DNA of 64,000 bases from Sphingopyxis sp. PAMC25046. GTDB lineage: Bacteria; Pseudomonadota; Alphaproteobacteria; Sphingomonadales; Sphingomonadaceae. Made by a program: the position numbers and the translations under genes. The stretch covers positions 1,860,001 through 1,924,000 of the forward strand of contig NZ_CP039250.1 in NCBI RefSeq assembly GCF_004795895.1, written 5' to 3'. Shown here one piece after another: positions 59,393 through 64,000 of this stretch; positions within the stretch are counted from its first letter, which is position 1; each line of letters starts with the position of its first letter. The notes under the pieces were generated by a model. That model had not been told where the DNA came from and did no database searches. It worked only from the letters and a program-made list of their open reading frames with translations.

Positions 59393-60042
59393 CACTCGAA
59401 CTTTTTGCGCACCCTTTCTCTTCCTATTGCCAGAAGGCACTTATCGCCCTTTACGAGAATGACATTCCCTTCACCTACCGAATGATGGAGGATCCCGGCG
59501 TCGGGGATGAACTCGCATCGCTGTGGCCGATGAAGCGCTTCCCGATTCTTTGCGAAGGCGGCCGAACCGTGTTCGAGGCCACCATCATCATCGAATATCT
59601 CCAGCTCCGCCATCCCGGCCCGGTCCAGTTGATCCCTGAAGATCCGGACACTGCCGTCGAAGTGCGGATGCTCGACCGCTTTTTCGACAATTATGTCATG
59701 ACGCCCCAAGGCAAGTTCGTGTTCGACGCGCTTCGCCCTCCGGAAAGCCGCGACCCCTTCGGTGTCGAGGAAGCGCGCAAGATGCTGGATACCAGTTATG
59801 CGTGGCTCGACCGAAGAATGAACGGCCGCACCTGGGCCGTGGGCGATCAATTTACTCTTGCCGATTGCGCTGCTGCGCCCTCACTTTTTTATGCCGACTG
59901 GACGCACCGAATTCCGGAGCAATATGAACATCTCGCACTCTATAGAAAGCGGCTGCTGGCACGACCGTCGTTCGCACGCGCGGTCGATGAGGCGCGTCGC
60001 TTCCGACACTATTTCCCATTGGGAGCACCGGACCGCGACTAG
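59389..60042 (+). CDS. Glutathione S-transferase
   Basis: 217 residues. Thioredoxin N-domain (F-A-H-P-F-S-S-Y-C-Q-K-A-L) with K-R-F-P-I-L and E-A-T-I-I-I-E-Y-L, then an alpha-helical domain with L-A-D-C-A-A-A-P. Different from the GST at 18573. Third gene of the ArsR-AHSA1-GST operon; detoxification of an electrophile is a reasonable guess. Confidence 0.92.
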   Translation: MTLELFAHPFSSYCQKALIALYENDIPFTYRMMEDPGVGDELASLWPMKRFPILCEGGRTVFEATIIIEYLQLRHPGPVQLIPEDPDTAVEVRMLDRFFDNYVMTPQGKFVFDALRPPESRDPFGVEEARKMLDTSYAWLDRRMNGRTWAVGDQFTLADCAAAPSLFYADWTHRIPEQYEHLALYRKRLLARPSFARAVDEARRFRHYFPLGAPDRD

Positions 60043-60057
60043 GGCGCGCGACGCCTT

Positions 60058-60113
60058 CGAATGTCCGCTTACTCAATGTTTTGCCGCAAAGTCGACCGAC
60101 CGAAACCGGCCAG
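60058..60113. repeat. Dispersed intergenic repeat, copy 11
   Basis: Left block GAATGTCCGCTTACTC, right block GCAAAGTCGACCGACCG followed by AAACCGGCCAGAG. It lies downstream of the GST gene. Confidence 0.6.
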
Positions 60114-60298
60114 AGGCAACGGGTAGCCGTCTGCGCTGGAGTCGAGAAGCGAAGCGTAGGCGGTCAGCGCCGAAGGGGCGGCTCACTCGCTCGCATCGTC
60201 ATTGCCTCAAAAGGCACGGGCGCGCGCGCATCTGTTGGCGGTTCCCGCGTTCATGGCTTGTTTCCGAAAGCCCGTTGGAGCGCATCGCGAATGGCCGG

Positions 60299-61183
60299 CT
60301 AATTGCCCGATGCATGGGTTTCGCCAGGAGCCACGCGAAATTCCACGTCCAAGGGTGCTGATCTTAGGCTGACCGCCAGATCGCTGGCATTGTCAATCAT
60401 TCTGGCGCGGCGGCTGAGGTCGGCGATTAGCAACCATGACGGATCCCGCTCTCGTCCCGGAGGCGGCAACTGTTCATATTCGCCCGCGCTCAGCAGCAGA
60501 CTGCGACGCGACGACAATGCGCCCAGCCGATCGGCAAATCCCGGCAACATCTTCAAAACCTGCTTTTCACCAAACCAGATCGAAGGGCTGGACGCGACAT
60601 AGGTGCGGAATAGATCGGGCCGCTTGAACAGCGCCTGCAAGGTGAGCAGTCCGCCGAGGCTATACCCCGCCAATGACCGGCGATCGGGATTTACGGGAAA
60701 CTCGGACTCCACCTCGGGAATGACTTTGTCGGCAAGAAAATCGAGAAAGGGTCCAGCCCCGCCGGTCGGACCCATGCCCGGCATGAGTTCGACGCCTTCC
60801 GGCACGGCCGGTGTGTAGTCGAAATTGCGGCGCGAGGCATCGGGATAGCCTATACCCACCACAATGCCGGGAGCCATGCCAGCATAGCTACCCAGCCGGT
60901 TCTGATATTCCGCCGCGATTGCGAAGCTTTCGCTCCCGTCGAGGAGGTAGAGGATCGGATATCCTTCGGGTGGCGGCTGCTGCTGGGGCCAAGCGATGTA
61001 GATTAGATAGTCGCTCCCGGCGTCTGAGCGCAGTGGCCGCACTTCGGAACGCGGCATGACATAAGGTTCGGCTTCGGAGTTGGGCGCTGTGATAGCGCCG
61101 CGTTGGTCGGCCCGGAGCGGCGAAGGATGAGCGGCTGCGATGGCTATGGCGAGCGTCAGGGCGAGGCGTGATAAGCCGGTCAT
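60299..61183 (-). CDS. Exported esterase (IroE/Fes-like), with early amber stop
   Basis: 294 residues from the ATG at 61183 (GGAGGG upstream). Signal peptide (L-A-L-T-L-A-I-A-I-A-A-A, cleavage near L-R-A-D). Putative-esterase fold: L-Y-L-L-D-G, nucleophile in A-G-Y-S-L-G-G, catalytic His in G-E-T-H-A-S. The protein ends just after the His at a TAG (60301-60299); the next 15 codons in frame (P-A-I-R-D-A-L-Q-R-A-F-G-N-K-P) run to a TGA at 60253-60251 and look like the family's usual C-terminal helix. So the last helix may be lost, or read through. Confidence 0.85.
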   Translation of the reverse strand: MTGLSRLALTLAIAIAAAHPSPLRADQRGAITAPNSEAEPYVMPRSEVRPLRSDAGSDYLIYIAWPQQQPPPEGYPILYLLDGSESFAIAAEYQNRLGSYAGMAPGIVVGIGYPDASRRNFDYTPAVPEGVELMPGMGPTGGAGPFLDFLADKVIPEVESEFPVNPDRRSLAGYSLGGLLTLQALFKRPDLFRTYVASSPSIWFGEKQVLKMLPGFADRLGALSSRRSLLLSAGEYEQLPPPGRERDPSWLLIADLSRRARMIDNASDLAVSLRSAPLDVEFRVAPGETHASGN

Positions 61184-61444
61184 CGAAATTCCCTCCAAAC
61201 CCGGTCGGTGCCGACACCGGGCTTGGGAGGCCCGGCAACTTTTCGATCATTGCGCATATCGACCGTGTTTCGTCGCAATGGCTATTGACTGCCGACGAGA
61301 AAAATACAAGATGTATACAACAATTTGATATTGCATCCGCACAGGGGTATTCATGCAAGAAGTTTATGGACGGCGCGCGCAGACGGGATGCGCGCGACGG
61401 TTGTGCGTGCCGCTAGCGGTGCCGATCGGTGGAGGTCCCGGCCG

Positions 61445-62641
61445 ATGACCGGCGCACCGCGAAGCGACGACAATCTTGCGCACGCGCTGGCCGCGTCGGC
61501 GATCGAAATCCTTGCGCATCTGGTTGCGTTCGACACGACGTCTAGCGCGTCGAACCTCGCGCTGATCGACTATGTGGAAGCATATCTGAAGGCGCATGGC
61601 GTCGCTTCGCGGCGGATCGCCAACGCCGACGGCAGCAAGGCCAATCTGCTCGCGACGATCGGGCCTGCCGACGCGCGCGGACTGGTGCTGTCGGGGCACA
61701 CCGACGTGGTGCCGGTCGAAGGCCAGCCGTGGAGCCACGATCCCTTTACGCTGGTAAAGGACGAAGGGCGGCTCTACGGGCGCGGCACTGCCGACATGAA
61801 GAGCTTCATCGCGCTGGCGCTCGCGGCGGTACCTTATCTGACGCCGCGCATGATGACGCGCCCGGTCCATCTCGCCTTTTCCTATGACGAGGAGATCGGG
61901 TGCCTCGGCGCGCCCGACCTGATCGACGCGCTGGTCGCCGAAGGGCGTCGCCCGGTCGCGGCGATCGTGGGCGAACCGACCGAAATGGCGATCATCAACA
62001 GCCACAAGGGCATCCACCTCTATGAAGTCGTCGTCACGGGGCGCGAGGCGCATTCGAGCCTGGTGCACGAGGGCGTGTCGGCGAACATGGTCGCGATCGA
62101 CATATTGGGCGTGCTCGGACGCATCGCCGAAAGCGAGCGCGCCTATCACCGCGACGCGCGCTTCGATCCGCCTTGGTCGACGCTGACCGTGGGGACGATC
62201 CGCGGCGGTACCGCGGCGAACATCCTGGCGCGCGAATGCCGCTTTACCTTCGACCTGCGCACGGTGCCTGACCGCGACGTCGGTGGCGTGCTCGCGCCCT
62301 TCTGGGCAGCGATCGAGGAAGCGCGAGCGCGGCTGAAGGACGAGGGCGAGGAGACCGGCATTACGGTACGGACGATCGCCGAGGTCCCGCCGCTGCGCCG
62401 CGAGGAGGAGGGCGCAGCCGAGCGGCTGGCCGCAATGCTGAGCGAGGCCGCGGCCCCGGCGGGCGCGGTATCCTATGGCGCCGAAGCCGGACAATTCCAG
62501 ACGGCGGGCATGTCGACGGTGATCTGCGGCCCGGGTTCGATCGTCCAGGCGCATCGTCCCGACGAATATATCGAGATCGCGCAGATTGAGGCGGGCGCGC
62601 GCTTCATGTCGAGGTTGATTGCGATGACCCATGCGGAGTAG
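61445..62641 (+). CDS. argE: Acetylornithine deacetylase
   Basis: 398 residues from the ATG at 61445 (GGAGG upstream). M20 metallopeptidase fold: metal-site motifs S-G-H-T-D-V-V-P, R-G-T-A-D-M-K, E-E-I-G-C, and V-G-E-P-T; lid domain with R-E-A-H-S-S. Removes the acetyl group from N-acetylornithine in arginine synthesis; a related substrate is possible given the neighbours (GntR/FCD regulator, MFS). Confidence 0.88.
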   Translation: MTGAPRSDDNLAHALAASAIEILAHLVAFDTTSSASNLALIDYVEAYLKAHGVASRRIANADGSKANLLATIGPADARGLVLSGHTDVVPVEGQPWSHDPFTLVKDEGRLYGRGTADMKSFIALALAAVPYLTPRMMTRPVHLAFSYDEEIGCLGAPDLIDALVAEGRRPVAAIVGEPTEMAIINSHKGIHLYEVVVTGREAHSSLVHEGVSANMVAIDILGVLGRIAESERAYHRDARFDPPWSTLTVGTIRGGTAANILARECRFTFDLRTVPDRDVGGVLAPFWAAIEEARARLKDEGEETGITVRTIAEVPPLRREEEGAAERLAAMLSEAAAPAGAVSYGAEAGQFQTAGMSTVICGPGSIVQAHRPDEYIEIAQIEAGARFMSRLIAMTHAE

Positions 62642-62650
62642 AGATCGGCG

Positions 62651-63409
62651 ATGCGCGCCGCCCGACCCAAATCCGAAAAATCCGCCGAGCCAGCGGAGGT
62701 CCTCGACATAAGCGACGAGGTCGCCCGTCAGTCCTCGGGACAGAAGGTCTATGCCTTGCTGCGCGAGCAGATACTGAACCTCGACCTGCCGCCGAACACC
62801 GAGCTGGACGAGGTTCAGTTCAGCCGCGAGCTCGGCTTTTCGCGCACACCGATCCGCGAGGCGCTGATCCGGCTGGCGTCCGACAGCCTGGTGGTGCTGG
62901 CGCCGAACCGGGGCGCCCGCGTCGCGCCGCTCGACCTCGATCAGGTGCCGCAGGTGCTTGAGGCGCTCGAGCTTTATGAACGGGCGACCACGCGCTGGGC
63001 CGCCCTCCGCCGGCAGCCGCATCATCTCGACCTGCTCGAACAGCGCAACCGCGAGTTCGCCGCCGCGAGCGAAACGCGCGATCCGCGCCTGATCGTCGAG
63101 GCGAACTGGGCCTTTCACGATGCGATCAATCAGGCGTGCGGGAACAAGTTCCTAGCCGCCGACTGCTCGAAAATGCTGCGCGGCGTGATGCGCCTGTCGC
63201 TGCTCGCCTTTCGCCAGAACGGCGCGGCGCTGCTGAGCTATTCGGACGTCATCGACCAGCATAACCAGATGATCGATGCGATCAGCCGCGGCGATGCGAA
63301 CGAAGCCGAGCGGCTCGTCTACGAGCATTCGGACGAGTTTCGCGAGCGGATGAAGACCTTTGTCGCCGGTGCGAGCACCGCCGATTTCTTGCTGAACGGT
63401 CGCGGCTGA
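62651..63409 (+). CDS. GntR-family regulator with FCD domain
   Basis: 252 residues. GntR winged helix (E-L-G-F-S-R-T-P-I-R-E-A-L-I-R-L, residues 60-80) and an all-helical FCD ligand domain with the metal-binding pattern around E-A-N-W-A-F-H-D-A-I and D-Q-H-N-Q-M-I. Ten nt after the deacetylase; it probably regulates the deacetylase and the divergent-facing MFS gene in response to an acid or amino acid. Confidence 0.92.
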   Translation: MRAARPKSEKSAEPAEVLDISDEVARQSSGQKVYALLREQILNLDLPPNTELDEVQFSRELGFSRTPIREALIRLASDSLVVLAPNRGARVAPLDLDQVPQVLEALELYERATTRWAALRRQPHHLDLLEQRNREFAAASETRDPRLIVEANWAFHDAINQACGNKFLAADCSKMLRGVMRLSLLAFRQNGAALLSYSDVIDQHNQMIDAISRGDANEAERLVYEHSDEFRERMKTFVAGASTADFLLNGRG

Positions 63410-63425
63410 GCCGCGACCGCCAGCT

Positions 63426-64000
63426 TCAGTCCTCCAGATCCTCTGCAACTCTGCCGCTTGCGCGGTAGAAGAAGGCCGCGGTCGGCACGGTCAGCGCCAT
63501 GACGATGATGAGCGCATAGCGCAGCCCTTCGGGGCCGTGAATCGCACTGAAATGGTCGCTGAGCGCGCCGGTGATCACCGGCCCGAGCCCGAAGCCGAGC
63601 AGGTTGCCGAAGAAGAGAACGACTGCGATCGCTGTCGCTCGCCGGGCGCTGCCGCACACCGCATGGATTGCGGCGAAGGCGGCTGGCAGCGCGGCGTAGA
63701 GCAGGATACCCCCGATCGTGCTGACGACCAGAAAGGTCGGCAGGTCGTCGATCAGGAACATCGCACAATTGGGCAGCGTGGCGAGGCCGAAGGCGATGGC
63801 GGGAAAACGCACGATCCAGCGCGGATCGCGCCGCGACAGCGCATCCTGGATCGCGCCGCCGGCGAGGCTGCCGATGAGCACCCCGAGCGCCGATGTCGCG
63901 CCATAATAGAGGCCCGCCTGTTCGATCGGGCTTTCGATCACGCGCACGAGGTAGGAGGGCACGAAGACGAGCGAGCCATAGGCCGCGAAATGATAGAGGG
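63426..64000 (-). CDS. MFS transporter (5' end outside window)
   Basis: The minus-strand frame enters from base 64000 and stops at 63426, giving the last 190 residues or so: about six membrane spans, with Q-D-A-L-S-R-R-D-P-R-W-I-V-R in the central loop, which resembles the MFS motif A region. Convergent with the GntR gene (16 nt). It may import or export the deacetylase substrate. Confidence 0.85.
   Translation of the reverse strand, partial: LYHFAAYGSLVFVPSYLVRVIESPIEQAGLYYGATSALGVLIGSLAGGAIQDALSRRDPRWIVRFPAIAFGLATLPNCAMFLIDDLPTFLVVSTIGGILLYAALPAAFAAIHAVCGSARRATAIAVVLFFGNLLGFGLGPVITGALSDHFSAIHGPEGLRYALIIVMALTVPTAAFFYRASGRVAEDLED

Noticed and set aside
1..64000. CRISPR array, rRNA and complete insertion sequences
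   Set aside because: No array of regular direct repeats with spacers, no rRNA-like stretch, and no transposase gene were seen.

Overview
This window is a GC-rich bacterial chromosome segment. Gene content points to an alphaproteobacterium of the order Sphingomonadales, and Sphingopyxis or a close relative is my best guess. That is an inference from TonB-receptor and exported-protein operons, FixL/FixJ-like kinases with an H-E-V-N-Q-P-L box, several short conserved proteins of the sphingomonad type, and REP-like palindromes; no rRNA, tRNA or other marker gene is present to prove it. The first gene (LytS-type kinase) and the last (MFS transporter) run off the ends.

Layout. 0-7.2 kb: a partial sensor kinase, then a six-gene operon in which every product carries an export signal (double retropepsin-like protease, four proteins I do not recognise, one TonB-dependent receptor). 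7.2-13.1 kb: small metabolic and regulatory genes (a MocR regulator with intact PLP lysine, DUF983, an AhpD-like carboxymuconolactone decarboxylase behind an ECF41-type promoter, dienelactone hydrolase, alpha/beta hydrolase, ABM monooxygenase), separated by copies of a dispersed repeat. 13.1-29.5 kb: a detoxification and redox cluster (Tat-exported epoxide hydrolase, MBL hydrolase, two NmrA-like proteins, AhpD-like protein, GST, TMEM175-like channel, a cytochrome b without partner subunits, a hydrolase-OsmC fusion, GNAT, a MocR regulator that has lost its PLP lysine, a ferritin-like/ferredoxin/CDGSH fusion, a LysR-SDR pair). Four transcription units here share one promoter architecture at nearly constant distance from the start codon. 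29.6-42 kb: an outer-membrane barrel, an Rrf2-FixJ-receiver-kinase operon, a lone soluble kinase, and an EmrA-EmrB-NodT efflux operon that continues into a PAS kinase and a TetR regulator. 42-45.2 kb: an operon for acetoacetate and 3-hydroxybutyrate metabolism (acetoacetate decarboxylase, patatin, 3-hydroxybutyrate dehydrogenase, unknown). 45.5-46.5 kb: a chloroperoxidase-like hydrolase with two plausible starts.

46.5-57 kb is the accessory, least conventional part: small genes, an arsH remnant, a cold-shock csp-infA operon, two MbcA/Xre-type antitoxin-domain proteins, a catalytic-domain-only tyrosine recombinase, and a GT4-GH130 glycan pair. Four small genes here are preceded by the same 40-50 nt leader, which pairs a CUCCC-type element with the Shine-Dalgarno sequence. 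I consider this the best candidate for an undescribed system, a translational control element shared by a small-protein regulon. 57-60 kb: a TetR/DHFR-family pair with a palindromic operator and an ArsR-AHSA1-GST operon. 60-64 kb: an esterase with a late amber stop, acetylornithine deacetylase, a GntR/FCD regulator and the MFS transporter.

No CRISPR array, rRNA, tRNA, complete insertion sequence or replication origin was seen.
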